Of a stretch of DNA of 64,000 nucleotides, positions 1 to 12,275 are shown piece by piece. The position numbers and the translations under genes were made by a program. Below the pieces are notes generated by a model, which saw only the letters and a list, made by a program, of their open reading frames with translations, was not told the DNA's origin and ran no database searches. This stretch comes from Leguminivora glycinivorella (taxonomy: Eukaryota; Arthropoda; Insecta; Lepidoptera; Tortricidae). Location of the stretch: positions 2,541,252 through 2,605,251 of the forward strand of contig NC_062993.1 in NCBI RefSeq assembly GCF_023078275.1, given 5' to 3'. The stretch's first letter is position 1. Every line of letters starts with the position of its first letter.

Positions 1-395
1 TTCGTAAAGTCAGGCAGGTTGTCCATACTATTCGTTGGCATATATACACTTATCACTACAATGGGGCGATCAGCTGTAATTATTTTTATTGCACTTACTC
101 GCGGATTATTGCACGGCACTACCGATACATCACTAAACACCGCACTCCTCCACAATAGAGCGACGCCGCCGTGGGGACGCCCACGCAGCATTCCCGCCGA
201 CGTATCCATAGCCGACGTACCTGTAGCACTAAACCTACTGTCGATACTATTTAAGTAGGGTATTTCTTCAGGCATCAGCCATGTCTCCTGCAGAGCAATG
301 ATGTCACACGTTTGACATAACTGTCTAACACTGTCAACACTGCGCTTAACGTTTTTACAATTGAAACTTGCAAAATGACATCTATTTATAGCCAT
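1..395 (-). CDS. Retrotransposon ORF2, AP-like endonuclease domain (partial)
   Basis: Reading the minus strand from ATG at 395-393 gives an unbroken frame to the window edge (about 131 codons). It opens MAINRCHFASFNCKN and soon shows LQETWL, the conserved Glu-containing motif of the endonuclease/exonuclease/phosphatase fold used by non-LTR elements to nick target DNA. GGVALLW and VYMP, also typical of this domain, follow. The frame has no stop, in contrast to the frameshifted ORF1, so the damage in this copy is uneven. The family cannot be set without the reverse transcriptase. Confidence 0.85.
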   Translation of the reverse strand, partial: MAINRCHFASFNCKNVKRSVDSVRQLCQTCDIIALQETWLMPEEIPYLNSIDSRFSATGTSAMDTSAGMLRGRPHGGVALLWRSAVFSDVSVVPCNNPRVSAIKIITADRPIVVISVYMPTNSMDNLPDFT

Positions 396-402
396 ATTAT
401 AT

Positions 403-1673
403 TTACGTATTGGGTGCATTGCCGACTCCAGAGCTTACTCTGACTGGTTGTTTGTATTTATAATGTACAAACTTACGAAATATTATATCTTTGGGCCATA
501 AATTACTATCAAGAAATAACGGTATCTTTGATTCATTAACAAAGAACTTATAAGCGCTGTAAAACTGTTCATTTCTAATTTTAATCTTCTCCAATAAAAC
601 GTCAACTTTCGTTTTTCGTTTAATATAACTCGTTATCTCCGATTCAATTACATCTTTGTTTACTCTAGTTATAAACATAGGTATTCTTCGCTCGGCCGCT
701 CTAAAACTGCCGCAGGATTCGTCGGAAGTGCCATATTTACCGTTATGACGGTTATTTCTACCTTTCTTTGTATATTGAACAGACTCCCATTTTCCGTCCT
801 TCGGGTCGTAATTTTCCTGCGATTGGACCTCCGTACTTAATACTTAGCATACGATTTATCATGTCCAAACTCCTCCGCATTCGAGATAACGGCCGCACAC
901 GGCACGCTCGGCGGCGCGGCCGCCGATGGAGGAATCAGCTGTTCGACGGGATGACTCATCTCACTCGTAGCAACGGTCGCGGCCGCCGACGGCGGTTGCG
1001 ATATATTTTGCGCGGTAGATCGACTACCCGACATCGAACCTTGCTCACTTACGTTGATATTTAGACTTACAGGCGGAGATTTGATATCTGAGTTGCAATT
1101 TTCACTTTCCTGTAACGTGGAGTTGTGGGAATGCGATATACCTACAGGGCCGCTATCTAAACACCACGCCCCCCGTCTCCCATTAACATTACATATCGAT
1201 AACCTGGCAGGAGCAGCGGTTTTCATTGATTGGATTTCTTGTTTAAGGTCTTCGACGTCGTTTAAGGTGGCATACATTGATTTAATATTGTTTACATCAG
1301 TCTGCAGACGTACAATATCCTTAAGTAATTTGGTACAATCTAGGTGATCGAATAAAATCGGTGGCAATTTCTCTAACTGTCGAGCCACAAATACTGGTAT
1401 AGAACTAGGGTCTGCAGTTCTAAATGCGTTAATGATGTCATTTATGTCCCGTTGTTCCTTTTTCTCTCCTTTACGATTAACACGTTGCATTTTCGTTGTA
1501 ACGGCCTCAAAAAGTAACGACTTAGACTTTTGAATTTCCGTCGTTGTGAACGATGACGTACATAATCGCACTAAAGTTTCTTCGTCTATAATTGATAGCT
1601 TATTCTGTATGTAAGACAACATTTCGTCTATAACGATATTACAGACATTACACTTCACCGTATTAGCCGACAT
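403..1673 (-). pseudogene. Retrotransposon ORF1 (gag-like), frameshifted
   Basis: The minus-strand frame from ATG 1673 codes for 278 residues (start MSANTVKCNVCNIVIDEML) and stops at 837-839. The next frame is open from about 840 down to 403 and continues the same kind of protein: a lysine-rich stretch, FRAAERRIPMFITRV, then an RNA-binding-like tail with IKRKTKVDVLLEKIKIR. One frameshift near 840 therefore splits a single ORF1. The N-terminal Cys pairs and the Ser/Pro/Ala-rich middle are usual for ORF1 proteins of lepidopteran LINEs. No function is expected from this copy. Confidence 0.75.
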
Positions 1674-1991
1674 TTTTTACGACACTTTACGCGCCGGTCA
1701 AAAATATTAAATACGGAACAACAACAATGCGATGCAATGCGTGCGTCACAGCTGTGCGCTTGCGCGAGACTCTGATTATCCTTGAATCGTATTTTTCTAA
1801 AAACAAAGCCCCGTATGCAGTTTTATAATCTACACATTGCGAAAAAACCGAGATTGTTGAATTATTTACGGTTCTAGCTAAATTGGACATTCTATATCCT
1901 GAGTACTATTGACCAATTTAGATAGAACCAAAAAGGGCTCAAAAATAGCGGTTCCTGACGGTGCATCGTTTTAAACATTTATCCCTTACAG

Positions 1992-4900
1992 TATCCGGAC
2001 AGCAAAAGAACGGCATAACCACCATCACCTACCGTCGCCCCCTAGCCGCCAAAGAACCGAACAAAGACAAAGAAGTGCTCACATCACGCTCGCAGTCTGT
2101 GATCGCGGCGTTTGGACCGCTCAACTCGCGATATGAGGCCAATGCTCACTCGTTTATGGATACTACTAGGACTGATGTGCAGCTCGACTTTGGAGCTCAG
2201 GTAATATAAAATAGTACATTACGATACAAGTGCGGAAAAGATAAAGTTCTAAACGAATGGCGATAAATATTACACGACCGAAGGGAGTAGTTACGAATTT
2301 CCTTTTCGCACATGTATACTATATTATTGCTGGCGTCGGTTGCAAACAAGCATACAGCTATCATGGCGGTAATCAGTCTCCGTAGCCTATGGACGCCTGC
2401 TACTCCAGTTAGGAAGTGTTTTTGATTTTCTCCAAATGTAGGTTTTTTGGGAGACCAAATATTCTATAGAATTTTACTTTGTGGTCGATCCGGTTCCCTT
2501 GCGACGCCCTTTTCCACCATTTTTTTTAAATCTGCATATACTACTAATAATTTACATATTGTTTTCAGAACGATAACACATGCATCGGTCTAGCTGAGTT
2601 GGACGATGATGGCCCAGCACCGTGGCCAGCGCGCGTCATCGCCGGCGTCACCAACTTCACCGCCCGCATTGGGCCCGCTGGCGGCAAGCGTGGCTACACC
2701 CCTATCACTGGTATGATAACTGAGGCTTACTTTACAACTTGCAGAGAGCGAGACATGCATCGGTCTACCTGAGCCCAGCACAGTGGCCACTATCATCGCA
2801 TTTTTTAACAAATCTATCATTATAATTATTGTCTTCGGTTACCGCGATAGTTACTCATGAAATAAAACTATGGAAACGGATTAAATCGCGTATAATGAAT
2901 TTAAAATTCATCCCGACGTTTCGAACTCTTTACAGCGTTCGTGGTCAACAGGTCACCCGTTTTATTTCAAATCTATCATTTTTATCCACATTTGAGTCAC
3001 TATCACTAGTCTCTTTTGAGTGAACCTTAGTTGGAGATTTGTAGTGTAGGTACGTAATAAGTAAATAAATAAATAAGAATCTTAGGTTGGTAAAAAAAAT
3101 TAAAGTTCCAGAATATTGTTCGTATTCTCTAATTACTCTCATATAAGGAGCTTAATTGTGATTGAAGTTGATTTACTGGTATTTTCTTTCCCTTACATGC
3201 AGACAATGACATAAGTAAAGGATTTTTACCGTATGGTAACTATACTAACCCTTTTATCCTCTTTTATACATTTTTTTTCGTAATACTCATAAAAAACATT
3301 TATTTCATTTACATCAATGATTTTATGATTATGACTTTAATTAGTCTTATAAGTTAATCAATAAACTTTTTAAAGAAAGAAACGACGGACACCTACCCTA
3401 CTATCCATGTTACAATTTAATGTAACTTTTATGAGTATTTGGAAGCAGATAAATATCACTATCTCTATCGCACTTCCATTGGTGAAGGCCGGATTTTTCT
3501 TAAATAATATGATATCTCATTTCGATGTATTTATTATTATGTTCTATAAACACAAATTAAACAATTTATCAAATTAGTTTAAGTAAAAAAGTTCATGTCA
3601 AGTTTGAAGCCCATCATTAATTTAATATTTTCCGTTTAAAAATTAAATTGATGATAATTTTACTACCCAATTTTAATACATACATGATTGCAGGGCATCC
3701 ATCTTGGGGCATCGCGTGGTATATCAACGACCTGCTGATCCCGGAGCTGTATGTGGAGCGAGGGAAGACCTACACCTTCATTGTAGAGGGCGGGGACGAC
3801 CAAACTAACCCTGCTAAGTACGTCTCTTTTATGACTTATCCATTATTGTTGTTACAAAAATCTAGATTTACATTTACAAATAACATGAATTACGATACAA
3901 GTGCGTAAAAAATGAAATTGGAAACGAGTGGCGATAAATTAAAACACGGCTGAAGGGAGTGTTTTAAATCGACACGAGTTACGAATTTCCTTTTCGCACG
4001 TGTATCGTACGATGTTTTTCAGTACAGGTGGCCTTCCGAAGTTTCGACCTGACATATGATCCATTTCTCGCACTAGTGCGTAAAAAAGCACCATCTGTAC
4101 TGAATAGTACATTTCGTTATAAGTGCGAGAAGTATCGTAATTCGTGTAGTGTTTCGAAATCCTCTTTTCCGCACTTGTAATCGTAATATACTATTTATTA
4201 TTTGCTCACCACTTCATTTCGTTTACCTACCCCATTCTGTAGTTGTTACTGAATTATATAGGTAATATATAATATATTGTAATTGTACGATATACGATAC
4301 TTCTGATTCATATTCATACTTTCTAAAAGTCTGTTTTCTAATGGTTTTAAATATACAAAAAAATATTAAAATTTTAAACTTACCACCTTTTACGTACATG
4401 CAGCGTCAATTTTGACATTTGCTATTGACAAAGGAAATAATGATACCACATTCGATTTATAAAAGCTACCACAATTTTAAAGTCATGGTAGATTAATGCC
4501 AAGTAAATTTGTGGGCATGTGTATAGAAAGTATTATTTGTTTTAATTACATAGTTGTTTACATAATTCTGTTATTTAAAAAACTAATAATTATTATATAG
4601 ATTATTCTTTGGTCATTGTTTACTAAAACTTCAGCTCTAAGAATGTTGTAAAATGATGTGTTCTAGATTCCACCCGTTCTACATCAGCGACTCGTCTGAA
4701 GGCGGTTACGGACAGAAAAGGCCAGAAGACCAAAACAAGCAGCGAGTGTTTGCGGGAGTGGCGAGGGATAATGAAGGCTATGCCTACCCTACTGCTGGTG
4801 AGTTATGTTAAATCGCTATTGATTATTTAAAAAAAAAAACAAGATTCCAGTTAATCCGCTGAAATTTTGCGTCCTTGAACGTTAAACGTTAAAGCGCCTG

Positions 4901-5694
4901 TAGAGCGCGTGTGGGGGCGCTTAGCATTTGATAATCAGAGCAAATATTCCTCTCTTGCATTAAATTATATGTTACCCTAATTATATATTTTCTACTAAAG
5001 TATTGATAGTTTCAACTGTAATATATCATGAACTAACAGGTTAGCCAAATTTATAACTTCCCGTAATATAAATGTTAATTTACATTTCAGTTGGCCGCTA
5101 CTGCGAATGGACGCACAAGTCAACAGATCAATCGGCCGTGTCTGACACTTTCGAGGCTTATACGAAAACTCTACAGTTGGAGTGTAATGAGGGCCAGCCA
5201 GGAACACTGAATTGGACAGTAGCCGAAGAGACGCCTGACCTGGTGTATTATCAGGTGTGTACAGATTATATAGCGAACAATAGGAAAGCGCTTAGTGAGG
5301 TACTTTTAGGTTGTGAATGCATATTAGTTGGGTTTTCGTTTCAACTTTGTGAACGTAGATTATTATAATATAGTTTCCCACATTCTAATCAATAACGTTT
5401 TCACTTTTGACACAATTTTGCTGTCGTGAATAAGATTTGAAACTCTAATGACTAGTTTTATTTTTACAATTTCAGCGCCATCTTCAGCAAGCAGAATCAC
5501 AAAATTATAATTGTATTATTTTGTTCCAGTGCTACACACACAATAACCTGGGTTGGAAGATTCACGTACTAGATCCAGGGCAACCCATACCACTTCCAGG
5601 AGATCAAAGAGCTGAATCTGCAGCTGTACAACTACCGACAGTTTCAGCTGTGATTGTCATTTTAATATCTTTTTGCAATATTGCATCGAGATAA
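1992..5694 (+). CDS. Skeletor: Protein Skeletor (isoforms B/C-like), 3' exons
   Basis: Six coding exons: 1992-2200, 2569-2710, 3694-3817, 4667-4797, 5091-5254, 5530-5694. All have GT/AG borders and agreeing phases, giving the last 310 residues and a TAA stop. The first exon holds the end of a DOMON domain (SGQQKNGITTITYRRP, DVQLDFGAQ). The later exons hold the Skeletor C-terminal region: HPSWGIAWYIND, ERGKTYTFIVEGG, FHPFYISD, GRYCEWT, YYQCYTHNNLGWKIHV. DOMON domains bind haem or sugars; Drosophila Skeletor is linked to the spindle matrix, and related DM13-DOMON proteins are secreted or surface proteins. The last 20 residues are hydrophobic (TVSAVIVILISF), which suggests a GPI-anchor signal or membrane tail. 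The DM13 and earlier DOMON exons must lie left of the window. A decayed copy of exon 2569-2710 lies just after it. Confidence 0.9.
2216..2320. repeat. MITE-like fragment (TACATTACGATACAAGTGCG family)
   Basis: This intronic stretch starts TACATTACGATACAAGTGCG and ends with sequence resembling the inverted form (TTTTCGCACATGTAT). Related copies lie at 3887-4016, 4105-4192, 15730-15805 and 24470-24592. The shared internal wording includes a GAAGGGAGT box and GGCGATAAA. It is a short nonautonomous DNA element. Confidence 0.65.
2324..2420. repeat. LINE 3'-end-like repeat fragment
   Basis: The sequence GCAAACAAGCATAC followed by CCTATGGACGCCTGC also occurs at 45030-45095. In Lepidoptera this wording is a very common dispersed tail of retroposons. 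The copy here is short and diverged. Confidence 0.55.
2753..2800 (+). pseudogene. Decayed partial copy of Skeletor exon 2569-2710
   Basis: Starting 43 bases after the donor of exon 2569-2710, the intron repeats the exon's start: ACATGCATCGGTCTA, then CCCAGCA and GTGGCCA, then a degenerate GTCATCGCC. A 12-base block that codes LDDD in the exon is missing in between. An AG (TTGCAG) stands 9 bases upstream, as at a real acceptor. The copy is too short and broken to be spliced in frame. Confidence 0.7.
3887..4192. repeat. Composite of two MITE families
   Basis: An outer element bounded by ATTACGATACAAGTGCG and its degenerate inverse surrounds an inner element at about 4018-4103 with inverted ends TTCAGTACAGGTGG and CCATCTGTACTGAA. 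The same pairing appears in opposite orientation at 24370-24592, so the two families move or are copied together. Confidence 0.7.
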
Positions 5695-8490
5695 GATTGC
5701 CTATAGCACAAATAGCGGGCTCTGTTAAAAGAATGTATGAAACGGTGTATGAAATGTTTTACACAAATTGTAAACTTTGAAATTTAAAAGTTAAATTAAC
5801 TATATGTGCTGTTTCATATACTTCATGGAGATTGTGATATATTGTTGGAATATTATTATAATATAATAAGTAACAGAGCTCGCACGAATTTATGTACAGG
5901 TGTTTTTAAATTGGGTAAATAATGTCAATCAGCATTAAATCAATTTCATATCAAGTACATTCTATAAATTGCATTTTGTGCATTTATCTTTACGATTTAG
6001 CTTCAAATATAGATGAAAATCAATAGTTTACTATTGTAATACATGATATCATAGAAGTAATGACTATACATTTATGTATTTACATTTTACGGAATTGAAA
6101 AAGCTAACAGCTTGACAATAATTACATTTTAATGATTTAAATAAAAAAGCGTCACAATAGAAAATTTTGACAATAAAATTGGCTAAATGTCTTAAAAGTA
6201 AGTATGTAGTTAAGATTATTTTAGGCGCATGCCTCGTGCTTGACAATACATTAATAGATTTTTAAACATTTTGTATAACAACTATACTTTTATTATTGTT
6301 AAGTCTACTATTGTTAGTATTAAATGTAATTACGTGACAATAAATGGAGTCAAAACCAATTACTACATATAATAGTTATATATGTAAGAGTTCAGCTATC
6401 GTGTTTTAATGCAATTATATATTAGATATCAATATAAGTTAATCGTTCCAGCAAAAAACATACTGATCTGAGATGATAATTTACAACATCGCAGTTATGT
6501 GTGTAAAACTACGACATCAAAGAGTTTGCAATTTTTCAAAGCAGTACAGACACTATCAATTCACTACTTAAGTACCTACTTACTGTCAGGTAGTTTTCCT
6601 GAGATTCAAAAATGTCATACATAAAAATCATTTTGAATTATTGGCAGTCAAATCTTGACTACCTACATTAAAATAATAATGTTGACAATATTTCTGGCAG
6701 TGAAATTCGTCTGTTAAAAGATTTTATCCAAAACCCTGGAACGTAATTATTAATTGATTGTCGTACAGATTTTATAAATATTAATGATGATTAGAAGATG
6801 TTTTTGTTGTCAAAAAAATAAGATACATTAAAATGAATTGTTAAAATTAAAATTTATGTAGGTACCTTTTGTCTATATTTCACGAATGTTTAATTACCTT
6901 CGAGTTTCTTATTAGTATAAATCCATTGTTGATAAAATTTACTTTACCTCGGCCTCTGACTACGTTAGAAAGTTAGAAGTAAGGTATTTTCAAGTTACCA
7001 AGATGTGGATTGTTCTGACCTAAAAGGTTCCACTGATTCATTATTATAGCCTTGACTTACTTCATATGTAATAAAATAAACTTTAACGTACTGAATGTTA
7101 CTCTGACAATAAATTTGAAATCGTCTGAATAATAATATCTCTAATATAAATTTTAAATTTATGTTGTGTACTGTGTTTACGAATACTATTTTAGAGAATT
7201 GTTTTCATATATAAACTTTTACCTATTAGATATGCCTAACGATATCGTAATTTCGTAAGAGAATATAGACAATAATTATTAGAAAGTAATTTTAAATCAT
7301 TTTACACTTCGTAGTCGTAGATGTTGGAGCACAAATTTCTGTTAAAATATAAGATTTTTTATAGTAAATAGTTGATTAAATTTGTAACTAAAAATAACAA
7401 ATACATACACATAAAAGTTTTCAATTAATGTCAAAGGCCTGTGCTTTATATTGTGAAGAGTTTGTGCCTCTGACGCAGAAGTAAGGTATATTTAAAGTTA
7501 CTTACAGCAAAACGGTGCTTAGGTTTTATTTATCTGAAAGTTATTTTTATTTGTCTAGATAAAGCTTAGTAAAGGACAACAACTGACATCATCGATTAAA
7601 AAACCCGCGTAAATTAGATATAAAATTGTAGATTATTGATTTACTTAGTATTTTTAGACTTGTCGATCATATACGTTTACATGGTATTTACTGCTTGCCA
7701 GAGGTTCGTGATTTTTTAACATTCTATTTGGAAACGATAATCATAACATAAATTACAATGGTATTTTATAAAGAATCAATAAATAAATTAACGTTGACAA
7801 TAATAAAGGGGAAATCTGTGTTTACGGTGAACCTACAAAATAAGTGATACTAAACAGTAAAAGACTTTTTATTCTGTAAATTAGATACATATATTTATAC
7901 TTTTTAAACGCTAGGTGTTATTTTATAATGACAATACTGAAATCGACATCTTTTCTAGTGCCACTAATAATTTACAATTATTTTGATAAAGATGGTTATG
8001 AATTGATGACACTTACGCCCACAATAAATAATTTCACAAATTCATCACAGAAATGTACCTTCTACTTACAATGCTTTATAACAATAGGTACTTATTCGCA
8101 TTTAATAAGATCTGGCTCAGAGTTTTGTTTAACTAATACTAGAAGATAAATAATATATATACATATATATATGTTTTAAATGCTTACATAGATTTAATTT
8201 AAGTACGCAGTTTTATAACTTGTTATTTTTTTACATGTTTAGCAAAATACAACCCATCTTTACGTTTATAATAAAATATTATGGCCGAACTTTAGATTGT
8301 AACAGCGAAAATTTAAATTGGCCGCTATGAGTCTCTAGTTTTCATAAAAATAGCAGCTATTTGCTGATTTTGATAATTGTACATATTTATCTTAAGTATA
8401 CCTAGTGAACAATACTGTTTGGCTACTCATTGCTGTTACTTGTGTAATTTATGATAACTTTGACAATAAACACTTTTTCCTAAACTACAA
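5695..8490 (+). other. Likely long 3' UTR of the Skeletor-like gene
   Basis: This stretch is AT-rich, lacks recognisable mobile elements (unlike most non-coding DNA here) and has no supported ORF. AATAAA hexamers occur in a recurring TGACAATAA context near 6336, 7104 and 8460. Weaker TGACAATA sites lie near 6167, 6682 and 7796. The last signal, near 8462, could be the end of the transcript. The UTR reading is inference; no transcript was available. Confidence 0.5.
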
Positions 8491-8701
8491 TTGAGTTTTT
8501 ATGCTTACTTTATTTATACGATACCGTGGATACCATGGAAAACATGGGAAATGAAAATAGAGAACCCGGCTATCACATACATGCAGGAACTATATAGTAT
8601 GTGTGAACTTCTAAAACAATTTTTACTTATATCTTTAAAACAGAGGTGGATTTTATTTGCTTACCTACCTACTCTTACGAATCTTACGTTTATCGTATAA
8701 T

Positions 8702-9231
8702 GGCCATGTTGCAAGTGTTGCAATTGGTACAGCCTGGAAAAAGAGTAGAAATTAAAAAGTAACAACATCGTATTTTCGTCCCAATGAGGAGGCACACTGA
8801 CATTTTATCCCGCCAGGCGGTGCCTGTCCAAGTGTCTAGGCATGTGACTGTCATTATCATATCATTCTTTCTTTATTGCAATCATGTTCATTTTACATAG
8901 GATGGTATTCAAATATTATAAGGTAGGTACATGATACCCTGTTAGGGCATGGCAATAATCTTAAGGACTACTTAGTGAACTAAAACTAAAGTAAAATTAG
9001 TCTTAATATAATTCTATACATGGAGATGATAATTGAATAATAATTTTTATAATTGACATGCATACGTGTGAGAGGAAAAAAAAACATCTCGCTCTCTCGT
9101 ATGAAATTATTTATCTGTGCAATGGACAAATAGGGTGGCGCCATTTGTCATAATATTTGAGTGTGCCTCCTCATTTATCACACATATTGCATCACTTTTT
9201 GCATTTCTACTCTTTTTTGCCAAATTGTAGA
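8702..9231. repeat. Foldback element with a LINE-tail insertion in its loop
   Basis: AATGAGGAGGCACACT near 8783 is matched in inverted form by AGTGTGCCTCCTCATTT near 9160. The outer AAAGAGTAGAAAT near 8742 is matched by ATTTCTACTCTTTT near 9208. The loop (about 8860-8990) holds TTTATTGCAATCATGTTC and GGTAGGTACATGAT, which look like the 3' end of a LINE. A related arm is seen at 25200-25340. Confidence 0.55.
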
Positions 9232-9659
9232 GAAAATACAACATAAGTAAATATATTTATTACATAGTAATTACATAAGGAAATTATAATTTTAACATAT
9301 ATATGGAATTCCATAAGTGTAATAAGTGTACTTGCAGAAAAATCAGAAACTTCTAATCATAAATGAAAAGTTCTACATGACAACCCAGAATCTACCAAAA
9401 TGGTAGAAAATTTATAACGCGTCGCTCGTGTGAAACATTGCGGTCACTGACTCATGTTTCTTTTCTTTAGTTCGACTTTTCTTATTTTAAACTTCAAAAT
9501 GTGTTTTTGTTTTTATTAATAATAGACCAATGCATTCAGAAATCGTTTACGGTAGTGAAGCTCACTGTGTTGTAATTTGAATGCGAGTGAAACTGCAGTG
9601 AAGTTGCATTGCACCTGCTCTGTTTTTTTTACCATAGACGGATATACACAAGCTGTACA

Positions 9660-12232
9660 ATGGCAGAAAAAGTAAGTAAAAGTGTATTTTATGGATTATT
9701 TTTGTAATAAAACCTCTTTCGTAGTGTTTATAAAAAGTTCCCACATTTTCTCCTACTTCAAATAGAAAAAAAAAATCAACACCTGCTTCTGTCATGATAA
9801 ATCACAATCATTTTGGTTCGTAATGAAATTGTAAGTGTTTCTCTAAATAAATAATGAAATAAATGGTATAAATATAGTTTTGACGTTCTAAATCAGCTTT
9901 GTGATATGAAATTATGAAATCATGAGAAGCCATGTATCAGGTTAGGTGCCATTGTAAAATTGTTCAGATTATTGTGAAACAAGAAATTTTAAGTGCTATT
10001 ATTATACGATCCATTTATTTGTCGTGACTGTATTAGGCCATATAAATCGAAATATGCTCTATTCTTCATTTTAATTTGCGTTTTAATAGTGAGCTGTGGA
10101 TTTTCTAGCATACATTCAGTAGAGCAGGGAGAACTTGGTATGAGGCGTTGTCAAAATATTATAAAAGAAGAAACTGACTGACTGCCATCAATGCACAGCC
10201 AAAACCACTGCTCCTAGAGATTCCATATTTGGCACGTAGGTTCCTTATAAGGATTAGAGCTGTAGAGGAGCACTAAGAAATGCTTCATTCATTTCATTTC
10301 AATGATTTTTTAAAATTCACATCCAAAGGGGGGTAAAAGTTTAACATTTGAATACTTTACGATTATACTTTTAGTAGCAGGGCGAAGCTGCGGGAAAAAT
10401 CTAGTTTTAACTAAAACATCTGTGATTTTCAGAAGATCCAAGAGAATCCGCTGCCCGAGCCAGCGGAGCCCGCTCAACCCAAGCCAGAGCCGAAACCCCG
10501 CTTCTGCATGCCGTCCTTCACGAAGACCCCTCCGCAGGACTTATATAGGCAGCTGTTGCCGGCTATGCTGTTCTTGCTCACGTTCGTGACAGTTATGACG
10601 ATGCTGCTTACTTATATGGACACTTTTGGTAAGTGTCTCTAGGGTCACACCTGATAGTGTCTCCTGGCTCACTTTCCTAGCTTCTAAGTTTGTTGGCAAA
10701 GTTGAAGGCACAAGACCTCAGGCCCCTCCCCCTACGTTCAAATTACCGCACTCATGCAAGAGGCAATGCACTTGGCTAGGAACAGATGCCTATGGAGGGA
10801 CCTAGTCCTCAACAGAATATGATGCCACAATCCTCAGCATTGAGGAAACAACTGAAGATGTCTTTACTCAATTTCATAGGTCTTTAATTTAGAAATACTC
10901 CTAAATACTCTTTAAGAACTGTAAGTGGAGCCTTTTTTTTTTTGATGGAGTGGGAATGCTGTTACGCACGATGTGTGGGACTCGCCGTTTCTTTCCCCTC
11001 CCCTAGTGAGAGGGGGGAAACTTGGCCCTACCCACTAACCCACTCCGGCGTTTCATCCTCTCTGCCGTTCGTGAGGGCGCCAGGGCCGAAGCCATTGTTC
11101 AAGAAGACCGCTCCGCAGGATTTGTAGGCTGCTGTTCCCGACTATGCTGTTCTGGCTCACATTCGGGGCTCCTGGCTAACCTGATAAGGGTCATGGCAGA
11201 AAAGGCACCATGGGCTGTCCCATACAAACGCATTACATTTCGTGTGCTGCGATATTTTATTCAGCATTTAAAGCAGGCGATCATTTTTTTGTACAGAAAA
11301 ATGCCTCAATTTTCAGAAAATTCGCGTTTGTACCAGCCACAGTAGACTTTTCCATGCAATGCTCCTAAATAGTATCTCTTAGCTAATTCTTCAAGCTTCT
11401 AAGTACTTTAAGTACAACTTAGTTGAAATTTTCTCCTGGGTCACACTTAAAAATCTTTTGCGTTTGTAAATGTCCCCTGGGTCACTCTTTGCAAAGAACT
11501 GATGTTTACTGACGTTTATCTGGTTATATTACGTTGAATTGTTTAAATTGTATCACAATATTTTTTATTTTAAACTTACATTACATAGTATTTATATTAT
11601 AACAATGTCACTATTGTTATGAATTTGAACATTAAAATGATGTTTACAGCGAGAGGCGCTCAGCAGTTCCGTTTGAACATGAGTCGCGACTACGAACTGA
11701 AGATCCCGCAAGAGTCCGACTATCTGGTCGCATACGTGCGTCAGTGGCATCTTGGACCTCGTCCCAACAAAGAAACTCCTGCACCAATCTATACAGACCA
11801 GGCTAAGGTGTTGGATCAGCTGCTTGGAGAAGTGGTAAGTCTTTCAATTTAAAAACCTTTATTAAACATTTGATATGTCTCCTGGGTTGTGCTTTAAGAA
11901 TGTTCCATTGGGGTTACTTTTACTTGTCTCTTGGGTCACGGGAATTTTTCTCCTGGGTTTTTCTTCAAAAATGTCTCCTAGGATCACTTTTAAACATGTC
12001 TCCTGGGTTGCTTTCAGAAGTCGAAGAGTTTGACTATCTAGTTGCATACGCGGAGTTTCGTCGTTTTTTTTTCGTTTTAGACTGATTGTGATATGATACT
12101 GATTTTAAATAATACCTGAATTGCCTGAATTATAGCAGAAAAAATGAAAATTGAACAGAAATTTTCATTACTACTTTGTGTTTTTCTTTTTAACCCCCGA
12201 CGCAAAAACGACGGGGTGTTATAAGTTTGACG

Positions 12233-12275
<43 letters not shown>

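Larger units (their letters stand above)
1..1680 (-). mobile_element. 5' part of a non-LTR (LINE) retrotransposon
   Basis: On the minus strand, a gag-like ORF1 (1673 down to 403) is followed 7 bases later by an ORF2 start at 395 that runs off the left window edge. This two-ORF order with an endonuclease at the ORF2 N-terminus is the layout of Jockey/CR1/I-type non-LTR elements. The reverse transcriptase would lie left of the window. The stretch 1680-1900 may be its 5' UTR; no target-site duplication can be tested because one end is outside. It lies in an intron of the Skeletor-like gene, antisense to it, if that gene's earlier exons are further left. Confidence 0.85.
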
